From Enoplolaimus lenunculus (Eukaryota > Nematoda > Enoplea > Enoplida > Thoracostomopsidae): a stretch of DNA of 64,000 nucleotides. The stretch is from the NCBI GenBank assembly GCA_030248215.1, contig JASANG010002686.1, forward strand, positions 1-64,000, written 5' to 3'. The notes under the pieces were generated by a model. The model did not search any database and had not been told where the DNA came from. It saw nothing but the letters and a program-made list of their open reading frames with translations. A program made the position numbers and the translations under genes. Shown here one piece after another: positions 1 through 13,800 of the stretch (position 1 is its first letter; the number at the start of each line of letters is the position of its first letter).

Positions 1-239
1 ATCATTCAATACAAAAAATTGTAATCCCTTCCTGAGGGACTATGGCCAATAAAAATTCCTGATTATGATGTCAGGACAAGTATATATTTATGCCTATAGC
101 ATATTCATTGTGTAAAAAATCACACAATGACATATTGACATCTCAGACAGTGTATAAAAGAGAGTGGGTAGTGACAACGCGTGCACCCAAATGGAGGGAC
201 ATTTTTTTACAAACGTGCGTGCATTTTGAATCATGGACT

Positions 240-635
240 ACAAAATTATTACACTGTTTTCTAAGCGGTTTTGTGCCGGAAATGAATTGCAGACGCGTAT
301 TTAGTATTTTTAAGCACAGCTGTGCCTCTGCCGTCCGACTTTCCATTATTTTATTAGTACCCGAAAATTACACCGTCAACTGAATATCATATGATATTCG
401 TTGTAAGTTTGGAAATCATATGATATTCGCATAAATGTCCCACAGTATCATGTGCCATACCGACTCTTGTACACATTGATCTTCTGTGAGCGGTGGTTTG
501 TAAGTAAATGTCACATGACATTCGAGTTTTGTGTGTTCATCCGATATGAGTGCTCGAATTTTAACGTTGACGTCGAATTAACATGGGACAAACCGTGTCC
601 CGCCTGTCCCCGGTTATAACGTGAATCCCGCATTA
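240..635 (-). repeat. Inverted repeat copy F1 (TAATGCGGG-terminus family)
   Basis: Read on the minus strand, this copy begins at the terminus TAATGCGGGATTCACGTTAT and runs through segments shared with 2630-3010 and 32900-33156: a GGGACA...TTTGTCCCATGTT block, a GAATGTCATGTGACATT block and a GGGACATTTAT block. It then reaches the palindrome GAATATCATATGATATTC. The match to the right-hand copy continues past the palindrome for at least 130 bases (GGGTACTAATAA, then GACGGCAG, then GCTTAGAA). It is a non-coding repeat. The outer boundary is soft. Confidence 0.65.
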
Positions 636-863
636 GAAGCGCAACGCAAGGCGAGAATCGCGCTGCAATTGCAGTAACCGAAACAACTACAATAATAACA
701 ACAACAACAGCAGCACACTGGCTCATACATTGTCCAGCGCTAACGTCGGCCCGTATACGACACTTAACGGACCCATGCCCCGATCTCGGCGTCCTGCGGA
801 CAAACCCCGCGGGGGTGGTAGCGTTTGCCCGGAGAACTCTGTATTCTTCGTTACGCTATGCCG

Positions 864-1123
864 CCAACAACAACAACAACCACAACAACAGCAGCAGCAA
901 CAGCAACAACAACAATAATAACAACAACAAGAACAACAAGAACAAGAACAAGAAAAACAACCAACAACAACAACAACAAGAACAACAAGAACAAGAACAA
1001 GAACAACAACCAACAACAACAACAACAAGAACAACAAGAACAAGAACAAGAACAAGAACAACAACCAACAACAACAACAATAATAATAACAACAACAACA
1101 ATAACATCAACAAAAACAACAAG
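864..1123 (+). repeat. CAA/ACA trinucleotide microsatellite
   Basis: About 260 bases of CAA, CAG and GAA-type triplets with internal longer periods (blocks of five CAA units followed by AGAACAAGAACAAG). The open frames across it (poly-Asn, poly-Gln and poly-Thr) are by-products of the triplet repeat. There is no splice or conservation signal that it is coding. Confidence 0.9.
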
Positions 1124-1532
1124 AAAATGAAAATTATGAGCCGTGGGTTCGAAAGACCTCAGGGCATAGGCCTTGTGCTAGAGTACGAAGAGTTATTTGA
1201 TTGTATTTTTCTGTTATTTTTACCTATGAATAACTCAGGGTTATACCGTTTTGTCGCAGGATTAAGCTTAAGCTTTAACCCACTTTTTAGCTTAGGTTTA
1301 CACCTGCATGTAAGCTTATTGTTACGTTTAGAAATTATTTATACCAATGCTGAAACCCTGAATTGTACATAGGTTTTATTTCTAATATAAAAAATAAAAA
1401 GAAACAACGATACAATAAAAAACAAAACCTGCGGCTGGTTGCACAGCTACCAGGGACGGCCCCTACGGCGATGGGGTAACCTGACGCTCAAGTGGTGGGT
1501 TGGGGATAATCCTCCGTGGACCATTGCAATCC

Positions 1533-1671
1533 TGGTCAATGTTACTTTTAGACTCATAGCTGTAAATTAAGCGTATTCTTAAGCCTAAGGCAACGCAAAA
1601 GATAATGTAAAGTATGAGTTTACTATAAAGCAGAGGCTTAAAAAAGTAATGCTGCTAAAAGTAACGTAAAC
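1533..1671 (+). repeat. MITE family A, diverged copy
   Basis: Starts with GGTCAATGTTACTTTTAGAC and ends with GCTAAAAGTAACGTAAACC, an imperfect terminal inverted repeat. It has the usual interior: a GTAAATTAAGCGTATTC block, CCTAAGG-type hexamers and an AACGCAAAA block. No TSD was identified. Confidence 0.55.
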
Positions 1672-2629
1672 CAAACTTTAGGACTTGGAATTAATACTGA
1701 GTTTCATACGCTGCTACTAACAGGTACTGATTTTGAAATATACTATGCATTGTAACGTTGAAACTTAGTATTTCATACAATATGGTTTTTAAACAAGTAA
1801 AGATAAATAATTTTGATCAATTGAAATTACCATTTTCTTATTCAAAATTATATAAAAACCACAAGGTGTATTAAGTTTTAACTGACACAAACATACAAAA
1901 ATATAATGACCGCAATTAGGATTTTTTGAAAATTTAACTAAGTTGATTTTTAAGCATAGCAAAAACTCGCTATATACAGCTTTTGTAGGATTGATTAAAA
2001 TTATAAGGTTTTTACGCACGTAATATGTCTGTGTATACATAATATACTGAGAGGCTAAATCCTAAGTAGTTTTTTTACACTGCTAAACATATAATGGTTG
2101 TTATTTACTACGCAGCTTAGTCATATATTTTTAAAAAATTTGGAATTCCTATGGTTGCTCGTTTGGGAGACACTGACATCAAGCATCTTTACCGTGGGTT
2201 AGGTGGATCGAACGTATTGCCCCTAACACGACACGGCAGGGCAGGCTGTAAAATGTCAGTCGTTTGGTCAAAAAACAAAATACCCAGGGAGGCGCCACTC
2301 GTGTATGAGTCTAGCGCAAACGAGCGACCGCAAAGGGATTTGGTACCTCGCCTGGTAACTAATGATGTCGATCATCTCCCACATAACCAGAAGCTGCCTG
2401 GGTGTGACGAAGTTACCAGGCGTGCACGGCACTTAGAAAGCTCATACATACGTAACAACATAATACGTAATACGTAGTTTTCATTTTTTACCGCTTTTCA
2501 CTTTAAAGTGCATAAAGAAGCAGTTTGTGTCGAGCTGAGGCGAATTCTGTTGAATTTTTGTGATGGGCCGAGTCAATTTAACCCATTGCATAGAACAGGC
2601 TTGTATTGGTATAAACATATTTCTAAACC

Positions 2630-3010
2630 TAATGCGGGGTTCACGTTATGACCGGGGCAGGCAAGACACGGTTTGTCCCATGTTGATTCGACATCAAGGT
2701 TAAAATTCGGGCTCTTATATCGGGTCAACGGACAAAACTCGATTGTCATGAGATTAGCTTACAAATCACCGCTCTCAATTGTTCAATGTGCACAAGGAAC
2801 GGTCTGTCACGTGATACTGTGGGACATTTATTCGAATATCATATGGTATTCCAAAATTTCAACGAATATCATATGATATTCAGCGGACAATGTAACCTTT
2901 GGGTACTAATAAATGAATAAAAAGTTAGACGGCAGCCGCACAAATGTTCTTAAAATACCAAATGCACACCTGCAAATCGTTTTCGACGCAAAAGCGCTTA
3001 GAACTACAGC
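2630..3010 (+). repeat. Inverted repeat copy F2 (TAATGCGGG-terminus family)
   Basis: Begins with TAATGCGGGGTTCACGTTAT and is the inverted partner of 240-635. Shared blocks occur in the same order, including ACTGTGGGACATTTAT, two palindromes of the GAATATCATATGATATTC type, then GGGTACTAATAA and GACGGCAG. The conserved terminus faces the 2-kb interval between the copies. Confidence 0.65.
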
Positions 3011-4826
3011 TTAAAAATTCAAAAATTCAAATTTCCAATTCTACTATCATATAATATTCAACAGGACAATATGGGTAGGTTACCTCAAGCATGCAGACAT
3101 TTGAAAATATGTCATATGATATTCGCAGATAATACCACGAATATCATATAATATTGGAAATTCAAATATTGCAAAAACCAATGAAATTACACAGTAAATT
3201 AATTCCCTTATTTAGCGCTTTCCGGAGCTTTCCGGAGACACCTTTTAGACTGTAACGACAAAGTCCGACAATTCACGCAACTTTTTATTTCATATTAACA
3301 TAATGCGCAAACAGTATACAATATGTCCGTCAATGCAATAAACTCTATGCGGACATTTTTTATTTAGAGATAAAATTTCCGCACACAGTTACGCAAAAAC
3401 AGTATAGCTAGCATTTTTAAGCACAAGATATTTACCATAATATCCTATGATCAGGGTGCAACAAGAATTCTGGTTTCGGTAGTAAAATACGGTACTTTTC
3501 ACTATCCGGTTCCGATATAAATCGAGTATTATTTTCGGTATTGAAAATTTTTATTTGAAAATTTTAGAAAAATTGGCAAATAAACTTATTTTTCTAAAGT
3601 TGCCTGTAGGGTGTATTGCCAAAATTTTCAATTTTTGCCATGCTCTGTAACGTTTCGATCTGCAACATTTGACCGAGGATTTTGAAATTAAGAATGGTGT
3701 GTTTGCACAATTAAAAGCGATAAATAGCGATAAAATGGTTCCGGTACGGTTCCGGTTCGGGTATTTTTTAATTTTGCAGTTCCGGCTCCTGTATTTTATA
3801 ATTCCGATTGCACAGGATAACATGTGACAGTTGCCAACACGTTAGTTAACACGAAGTCTTGTGAGTAGTGTTCAAACAGGATATTTCTGCGCTCTGCACC
3901 GAAACCATTTGCGTTATAATTATTCAAAAATATTTTGTTTGTTTTTAAACTTTCATAATCGTCACCACCTGTATGTCCATTTATCTGAGTTTATTTATGC
4001 AACTACCAATTATGTTATGTATATATTAGGTTATTCACATAGCTAGCTTAAGTATACTTTCTTTTTTCTTTCTTGAAGAATAAGGTGAACATGGAAGGTC
4101 CGCACTCCAGCACCTGTGCCGCTTACAGTGCCAAACTATGCAGATTTAATTCATCACTGACAAAGAGCACAAGTATAAAAGTTAAAACATATACGAAGCC
4201 AAGAGAGACACGTAAAATAACTCAAATTAACTTTTTTCAGGACTGGCGAAAAGGAATCGAAATTCATCGTGTTTTATTTCTTATTTTATTTACCACTTTC
4301 AGACAGGTCCACATGAAAAATAATCACAGAACTCCAATACACATAAAACAGCGATAAAAATTATACCTTGATGTGTTGGCCTACTATCTCCTTTGTTTGC
4401 AATTCATTTGTTTGATATTCAGAGCAAGTAGAGAACCCATGTCATTGAAAACAATTTATGTTCAAAAGGCAAGTACAAACAAATTGTACGAAAAATTGAT
4501 ACATAAAAATCAGCAAATGCAGTAGACATCCGTTCTTTCTGAACGTTGAGCGGAATAACGGGAACTTGTTTTTGGTCTCGGTTTGTTGTAACCCGCACGG
4601 CCGTGAACCTCATACCGCTGCCGATTAAACGGAACCGAAATTCACATCTTGCTGACTGCAATGTTTTGGTGGTCAGAAAGGTTTGCTTTAACTGAAATAA
4701 TGATTACGTATATTTTTAGGCTATTTAATTATCTACTCGCGTTGTTGAATAGAATATCACGTATATACATTGCGAATAGCAAATAGCCCTATAATTCTCA
4801 AAAGATTACTAAAGATTTATTCAAAC

Positions 4827-4843
4827 ATGGTTTCGTTGGGAGA
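4827..4843 (+). CDS. SNW1: SNW1 exon 1, proposed start
   Basis: ATG followed by four codons and two bases, then a GTAAGT donor. Joined to exon 2 it reads MVSLGDILPKPKKD, which resembles the animal SNW1 N-terminus (a short hydrophobic start, then L-P-x-P). It is short enough to be chance. The alternative is an upstream exon not seen here. Confidence 0.55.
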
Positions 4844-7800
4844 GTAAGTCTCTATTAACAATATCAATAGTTGTTTGCAACTCTTGATGTTTCAATAGAC
4901 TTAGATAGCGTAACTCAGACTCTGTTAATAATTTGCTATCAGTTGCTAATTTGTATATGGTTTTTAGTTATTTTGCTTTGGTATTTTTACTATTATGTCA
5001 GCGTAAACCAGTATTTATTGGCTGATTAAGGCAAGCGTTTTACAAGACCGATTTATACGTCTGTTTTGTGGTGTGCTAAATAGTCGGATTATTATTAATG
5101 TATATAAAGTTTTGTTTTAGCATTTTGCCGAAGCCAAAGAAAGACACCGATGATGACAGCTGGACGAAAAAAGATTGGTGGTTCAAACAGCACGATGTAA
5201 GAATGTCTGAAGAGTTTATGCATGATTGTATCATGGTGCCTGCGTGTTCCCTCCAATAGTGTCAGAGATTGAAAAATCGATTCCTGCACCTGTTTCGGCA
5301 TTGCAGAACGTAGGAATCGAGTTTTTACGGTGTTGTGCAAAATTATTTAAACATTAAAAAATTTTGGTTGCTAAATTATAAAATCATTATAGATCAAATT
5401 CAAAAGAATGCCTTTCATCTGGTTCGGTTTAGTTATTATAGTAGATAGATTAAAATACTTGATGAGTAATTTTGTAAGACTGATAAAAACGCAGAAGAAA
5501 TCACGAAAACTCGCTTAGCGACCTTTTTGATTGTTTACAAAAATTAAAGAATTTGTTGATGACAAATTATTTTAAATTATTTCCGGTTTCTGTTATGCCA
5601 AATTCGGATATTTAGCGTTTACCCATTTCAATATAGTAAATAGCACTACATAAGACACACCAAGACATACAGAACAAAGAACAAAGATGCAGAAGCAAGT
5701 GAATGAGTAGCACGGTGTTCATTAAAAATAAACTATATATGCAATGAAAGTTTTTGACGATATTCAGAATACATATCGGGCTGGTTATAATACCGGAACC
5801 TTATATTATAAAGAAGGATGTATATATTTATTTCGGTAACATCATTGTTATGTTAATTTCATGGCTATATTATGATTTAGACTGTTTTAACAATGGCAGT
5901 GAAAGAACCACCGCCGTATGGCAAACGTAAAGACTGGCAACCAAGAAGTGAAGAGGTTAGCTTATCATAATCTATTAGTTGCATGTTGTAATTTCATCTA
6001 GCATTCACCAGCATAATTAGTGTAATTTATTTATCATTAGAATAATAGATGCAAGCAAGCACTTAATAATAAAACCTGTTACGGCATCGTATTGGTAGTC
6101 TTTCCGACGTAGGCACCAGGAATGAGATTCTTTGTTTGGTCAATCCTTTGCTAAACTGTTCTTTTTGTGCATAGTGTATTGCAATATGAGTGCAAACCAG
6201 AATTCCAGTTCCGGTTGGGGCATTTGGTTGAAAAAGTTCTGTTTCCTCTTCCCATTAATGTGTAGTTCGATCGTATTCGGAACTGAGTTTAAAATTTGTG
6301 CTTGGCTATGGTTTAATCGTGTAAAACTGAACAATTTTTTACATTGTCTCGCAGTTTGCTGTTCCGATTCCTATATTGTTCCGTTTGGCAGCATGATTGC
6401 AAGTCGTTTATTTGTATTGATCTTAATGCTTTTAAGACTGAACTGATAACTTATATATAAGCTATTTGTTGTGTTACAGGATTTCGGTGATGGTGGAGCG
6501 TTTCCTGAAATCCACTTTGCACAGTATCCTTTGGGTCTTGGAAAAACGAAAAAACATGTGGATCGAACAAAGGAAGGAACCTTGGCCCTACAACTGGACA
6601 GTGAAGGCAAAATTCAGTACGACGCAATTGCCCGACACGGGCACGCGAATGATAAAGTGAGTGAATGGTTTTGACAAACTAGGAGTTCTAATCTCAAATC
6701 GCCCTAGTATTTTGTTATGTCTATTATTAGGTTTTCAGTCCAGTGTACTGGTATAGTTCTGGATTTATCAGTAATTTAAATCCGTGTGGCTATTTCAAAG
6801 TGTAAATTTAAAAATGGTGATTTCAGGATTACAAAATGTTTTGTTAACTGGATGTCTTACCACCATGGTTATTTTATTTTGCAAGCTACGATTTTGGGTT
6901 TTCAACTGATCCTAATTGTAGCAGCGAGTAAGCGATTGTTGTTCAAAAATAGGCATTACTACCAGGGTGTCAACAAAGGTTCGGATTCGGATTTGGAAAA
7001 AACTGGCCGTTCGGATTAGGATTCGGTTGTGAAAAAGCCGAATCCAACAGTGTTCGGCAATATGTTTTTCTGTTTAAAACAATAAAAATTCTATTATATT
7101 AATAAAAAATTTTTGTTTCAGGCCACACATCTCAAAACTGAGGTCGGGCACGAAATACATAAACGTTTAAAAGTTATGCGGCGGGCATTGCGTTTATATT
7201 CTGAAACATTATAAATATAACTGAAAAGCAAATTAGCAATGGATTCGGATTCGGTCAAATCGTAGATTTTATGCCACCCTGATTACAACAAACCTCTGTA
7301 ATAAATAAGTTGAACCGCAAATGCACCTTCGCATTCTAATTTCGTTTCACTCAACATAAAGTGAATTTGTTCTACCACCCGTTTAGTTCATGAATTTAAT
7401 TGTTGCTCGTTATGGATTTTAAGTGAAACCTTGCTTGCATTTTACATTTTAGGTGATTTATACAAAACTGTCGGATATGAAAGAAAAAGAATTCGAAGTA
7501 GAGGATGAAGCATTGCGTAGGCCCGATCCAGATGAAATCAAGAATGTAAGTGTAGTAGAGTGCTTTGTAACAGTCGACAGTGGTTGGAACAGAGGGTGGC
7601 ATTTTGAGCTGCCACCCACCCCGAAATGCTATATCTGGCTTCTCCACAGCGGGGGGGCAGCACTTTTCGAAATTTTCATTTTCCCCCCGGCGAAAATTTT
7701 GCCGCCCCCAGGAAAGGCCCCCCGGCGAATTTTCGGCCGCCCCCCAGCAAAATGCCCCCCCAGCAAATTTTTTTGCTGGGGGGGGGGCAGGACTTTTCTA

Positions 7801-10800
7801 AGCCAAAAATTTTCAATCTTAAAACATAAAGACCTGGACTTTTTTTGAGGCGGACATTCGGCAAAATGTGATTTTATATTACGCTGAGTACTCATAATTT
7901 TTAGTAGCGTTACAAATACCGGTAGTTACTAGTACAATTCAATAATGAAATGAAAAAAGCACAATTATATAAAGACCGTTTTAGGGCATACAGCATTCGA
8001 AAGTACCTTGCAGCAACAAGTTCAACCCGCCTGAGCCTTATGATAAACTGAAGCTGTGACTAATATATAAAATATATGTTAATCACAGTTTCAATTATAG
8101 ATTATCTATATTTTATATTATTGTGCTTCTTTCAACTTCTGGTAAAGTTGTCAGTAATATTAGTTAAAATTATTGTTATTAGCGTTTGCGGTGAGTTGGA
8201 AACACGATCTAGAATAAAAAATGGTCCAAAAAGTCGGCTTGCAAAATTTTGAGCCTGCCCCCCAGGACTCCCCAGATCATCTGGGCCCCCCCAGGAAAAC
8301 TGCCCCCCAGCAAAATTAGCTGCCCCCCGGAAACTCCTGGGGGCCCCCAGGAAACGCCCCCCGGCGGGAATTTTCAAGCTGTGGAGAAGCAAGTTTATGG
8401 TGATATGAATTAGTCGTAAAAAATTAGGTGATACTGCAAACAATAGGTTTAACAGACCGTTTATAATTCTGGCATTACCAAAAATATACGTACTTAGATG
8501 AGTTTTAACTTAGGCTAAAATGCCGTTTCGATAATGAGAACAATATGTGAGCTGTTTTAATTTTAGATTACCGAGAAAACACGTGAAGCGCTTGAAAAAA
8601 TAACGCAGTCGAAAGTTTCTGCAGCGCTACCGGCAAAAAAAGCGGAAAAGGCTGCTGCGCCTCAATATATTAGGTCAGACTTATAGTTTTTGGTCGAACT
8701 ATGATGTAGTTGTCGAGCATAATGTATTGGCTTTGAATACGCTTCGATTTATGCTTTGTGTTAAAAATATTGAATTGGTTAACGTGACCAAGCGGTCATT
8801 GATTCGGTGTCACTCAATGATTTGTTTTTCCAATTTGCAAGTTTACTTATTTCTATTTATTTTCAGGTATACGCCGTCACAACAAAGCATTGCGTTCAAT
8901 TCTGGTGCAAGTCAACGTATCATACGAATGGTTGAGCAACAAAAAGATCCAATGGAACCGCCTAGATTTAAGTAAGTTATCATTATATAGCCAAGGTTTT
9001 TCGTTGGTCAAAACTCAAAAATAGGTGTGTTTAACACCGCAACCTAATAAAGACAATACATAGCAAATAAATCCGAATATAATATTTCAGCGGCTACCGT
9101 TGTAGCCGTAATTTGAAACAAGCTAGGCAACTGCAGCTGACTCTAATCCCACCGCTGTTGCAGAAATTAACGCTTATAAAACATCAGTTGCATCAATTTT
9201 TTTGTTGTCAGTTTCACATGTATTAACGACATCATTGAGAACACTGAGAAGTTGATAATGACCGCCGTAGATTTAAGTGTGCGTTTAAAGGTATCTGCGC
9301 ACTTCGGGCCTTGGTGCTGGTGTTTTATGATATTCCGCAATCGTAAATATCCGGCATGCAGTTAAATGCAGTAAACTATACCGACGACTGATACGAATGT
9401 TGGATTTTTTGCTTGGTAGTAAATCGGAACCGGATATCCGGTGGTTCTCTATATGTCACAGGCTAATGATACTGCTGTTTCAAACCGGGTGTAATATGAG
9501 ACGGGTGCTGGCAATAGAAATTAGGCAACATTTCATTCATTCAACATGTGAAAGATGTGATCTATGCAGCGTATATTTTGAAGGCGCCATTGCATATAAC
9601 ACAGCTTAGTTAAAATAAGTAAAGCTTAAAATTTTGTGTTGCTGTCAAATGAAAATTTTTTATTTTGCACGATTTTAGAATCAATCAGAAAATACCACGC
9701 GGACCACCGTCGCCTCCGGCACCTGTTATGCATTCGCCAACGCGAAAGGTAATATTTTGCATTAATTGACGCTACTGACATGATCAAAAGTATACCGTAC
9801 GCAAAGCAAATGTTATCGAAATTAAATGAAAAAACCTTAGTATTACATAGCCTGTTATATCGGTTATGTTTTCGCAGTTTTGTGATTACGCTTTGGACTA
9901 AGGCTCTGATATATACGCATGTATGTTATGCTTTATTCTTTATACAAAATTTTACATTGTTACCTACATTCAGTTGAAACGGATATTGAAATTTAGGTTT
10001 ACGTTGTTGTTGCGTGCAGCTTTAGCAGTAATTTCGGAAAATATTACTAGTACCACCAAGTCTGTTACGTCACATTGTATCATTTCTATGAATTAGTGGT
10101 TTTTGAAATTTAGCTGACTCAGTTATATAGTTCAAAAGTATTAGTCTTATGGATGAGTTCTATACCAGTGTAGTTTTAACAAAGCATATACTATAGGTTT
10201 GAAACTATTTATTTTAGGTGACTGTTAAAGAGCAACAGGAATGGAAGATTCCGCCTTGTATATCGAACTGGAAAAACGCCAAGGCAGGTTAAGCTGCAGT
10301 TACCGTAGTGATATCCAGGGCTCGTTTTTTTCCGGAAATTTTGAATCGACTGGTAACAAAATGTTTTTATCGTTTCCGTTTTTCCGAAAACGGAAGAACT
10401 GAAAGTGACTGATGTCTATGACATCATCTGACAGCTAGCTGGCCACAAAAATGTAGGTTTGAGCTCGGTAAAAATAAGGTTAGATCGAGCAAAACAACAA
10501 AATTAAAATGTATACTATATAACCAATCATTTTAAGATCAAAGAGGTAGGATTCATCAGTAAAAACGTCGTGAGTAAAATAATTAGGACTCAGTTGAATT
10601 GATAGAAATTGAGTATATATGCTTCCAATCCAGCTCTATCGCGGTTACAGTGAACGCAAGAAACAAATACGACTGGTATATTCAGTCAAACATGTATTAC
10701 AAAATCTAATTAATCATCACTCCTGACACTGAGCGGAGAGGCGTGAGAAAAACCACACGGAAAAATCATTTTTCCGTTTGTTTTTGCGGTGCCCAACCCT

Positions 10801-13800
10801 GGTACTATCTATCTGCTAATGTTACTTTTCTGCATGAATGGTTTAACTGCAGCTTGTGTTTTGATGACATTTTTCGTATGTTTTTTGATGCTTTACATAA
10901 ATTGCATCGACAATCCTATCTATAATTTTTTGTCACTGTATATAATTGTTTGTTTATTTTCTTACTTGTTTGTTTTTTTACAAGTGTTTAAGTATTATAC
11001 AATTATTTTATGTATTTATGTTTATTTTTAGGGATACACTATTCCGTTAGACAAGCGATTGGCTACAGATGGCAGAGGTTTGCAACAAGTTCATATTAAT
11101 GAAAATTTTTCGAAGCTTGCAGAATCGCTGTATATTGCTGATAGAAAGGTTAGTTTGATCAAGAAACCATTTCATTCAATGGGATTGAGTTATAGATTTT
11201 CATACTAGTATTTATCTTACTAGGTATCTTAACCTATGGTTTTTGATTAAATTGTCTCTATGAATGACGTTATGATTTTGTTTTATTTCTTTGATCTGGA
11301 CGTTTGTATTTGCTTGTGAACGTTTATATATTGTTGACTTCTTTGCTCTATACTTTGTAATTTGTTTGTTTCTTTAATCTGGGCATTTGGAATTGTCGAT
11401 TTCTTTTACCTGAGTGTTTGTAATTTTCGATTTCTTTCACCCGGGTGTTTGTAGTTGATTTCTCTGTAATTGTCACTATATTTATTTTTACATTTCTAGG
11501 CACGTGAAGCCGTAGAAATGCGTGCGGCGCTCGAAAAGAAAATAGCACAGAAAGAAAAAGAAGAGAAAGAAGAACGGATTCGACGAATGGCACAGAAGGC
11601 ACGCGAGGAACGACAAGGAATACGGGCAGCAGCAGCAAGGACAGGTCAGTTGGCAGAAGCTTATTAGAGAGTTTGTGAGCTGAGATCTTGATTCCAGAGT
11701 ACTGTGAGATAAACGTTTTGGATCATTGTTCCAATCGTTGCTAGCTAGCTTGTTTGAAATGCATCCTGTAGGTTTTTTCATCATTCGGATATTGATGTCT
11801 TTTATGCCGTTTTAGATGCTACAACTGCGTCTGAAGTTCGCGAACGCGATGACATTCGTCAGGAACGGCAACAAGAACGGAAACGAGAAAGAAATCTCGC
11901 ACGTATGGCTCCTGATAAGAAGTTAGTTTGTTTAAATATTAATTTAGTACTTTATATGGCATGTTTTGACGGTCTTCATTTTTAAGGTGGTTTATAATTC
12001 AGTTGGTTGTGTTATAACTACTTATGTTTTTAAGGTTAGCTTTAAAATTTGTGTGTGACTGATTGAAATATGGCGGGTTAAACACAAAGTGTTCACTGAA
12101 GAAGTAGGTTTGTTAATGTTTATGTCACTTATTAGCCCTACCGTCAAAAAAGGTTTTGCTTACGATGTTTTATGTAGAACAGACTGTTTGAGCTAATTTT
12201 GAACGTAAGTTTTGTCTTTTGAGTTAATTAATTGTAATCTATGGTACATACTCGGCTATCCAAATGTCGCACCGTTAATCATGGAGTTGTTTCTTAAAAT
12301 GTTATGAAATTTACCAAAATGGTTTATATTTTTCAGAGGCAAATCACGTAAAGACCAAGATCGAGATATTAGCGAGCAGATTGCACTTGGCTTGCCGGAT
12401 GCGCGAGCTAAAGCTGGTGGCGGAGAAACAATGTTTGATCAACGGTTGTTTAACACTTCAAAGGTAAGTGTTACATATAACATGTTCTACTTTCTGTTTT
12501 GTAATTTTTTCCAATCTGATTTTCTTTATTATTTTTAGTTTGTTAGACGTTTGCCGTTTTCTGTTGCACCGGAGATAGCTTGCGCTTATATTACACTTAG
12601 TAGACCATTAATGGGGGTAGTTTTTAGATCTAAGTATGAAGGTTTACTATCGGTAGCACATTTAGGCGCAAACTTGAATTTAGATAAATAGGTTTAGCAT
12701 GGTCTAAACTGCTAAAATGTTGCGAATGTTAGAAATTTTGTGAAAATATTTTGTAGGTTTATTATTTTTTATCATAATCTTATTGAAGGTTTTAATTTTT
12801 GTTGTAGGGCTTGGACTCTGGCGGTGGTCTAGACGATGAAACATATTCAGCGTACGACAAACCATGGAGAAATACAGAATCACTAGCGACTTCAATTTAT
12901 CGACCGAGTAAAAATATCGATGCAGATATTTATGGTGGCGATTTGGATGCGATCATAAACACCAATCGGTAAATGCTATTAAGTAGCTTAAGTTTGGTGT
13001 TATAGTTTTTGACTATTTTATGGCGTCAGACATTGTGCAATGCAAGCAAAATTGCCACATGGGACTGGTACCGTATAGCAATATGTCAATTTTATTATTC
13101 ACGGCGCCTTACGACAAGTAGTGTGCCAAACTAAGGCAACGGCTTATAAGTTCCGGTTGTTAGTATTTATGAACTATGTAGACTGCCAGGACCAAAATTT
13201 CGCAAGTAATGTTTTTTCTTCAGATTCTCCTTAGTGTGCTACAAAATTAAATGTGAAAGGGTAGCACATGCAGGTTTAGACAGCAGTCTTTTATTGAAAC
13301 ACAAGAAAATCAATCATCTGTTTTCTGTTTTGTATTCTTAACATTTTTGAATCGTCAATAATGGAGAAAACCTTTCACCTTCAAGTAATATTACTCAGGA
13401 TTAATGTATTATTAAAACGCGGTGCATGTTTCATTATTAACTGGTTAGTAAGCGCAAAAATTTGTCACCACCGTAAAAAAAGTTCAAAAATAGTAAAATA
13501 ATATAATAGAGCCAAGTTATTATCAGCAATATATACAAAATTGCGACTTTTGTAAGAATATCCGGTTATTACAAATTATAATTGTTGTTTGTAAAAACGA
13601 GAAGTTAACTCTGTTAGGTTTGAAACTTGGTGCACGTAATGCCTACGGCGTATTTTAACAATTATGGATTCTTTCTTCTTTATATATCCAAAAACTGTAA
13701 TAGCAGGGTTGCATTGTTTGTTCTGTTTCCAGATTTGTTCCCGACAAAGGTTTCTCAGGTGCTGAACCGGGCGCCGGAGGCAGTGCTAGTGGGGCATCTG

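Larger units (their letters stand above)
1..4826. other. Gene-poor region upstream of SNW1
   Basis: No coding exon was recognised here. Open frames are short, lack matching splice sites or lie in simple repeats. The region holds two inverted copies of one repeat (about 240-635 and 2630-3010), a CAA-type array (864-1123), a MITE fragment (1533-1671) and a cluster of short palindromes near 384-432, 2834-2882 and 3045-3160. A stretch at 3460-3800 rich in ccggttccgg-like words recurs elsewhere in the window. The SNW1 promoter and 5' UTR must lie at its right end, but no TATA box or start site can be fixed. Confidence 0.6.

Noticed and set aside
730-1372. Poly-Asn, poly-Gln and poly-Thr frames
   Set aside because: Products of the CAA microsatellite; flanking parts have no coding character.
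4073-4357. 94-codon plus-strand frame upstream of SNW1
   Set aside because: No recognisable domain, no fitting splice sites to SNW1 exon 2, and ordinary AT-rich composition.
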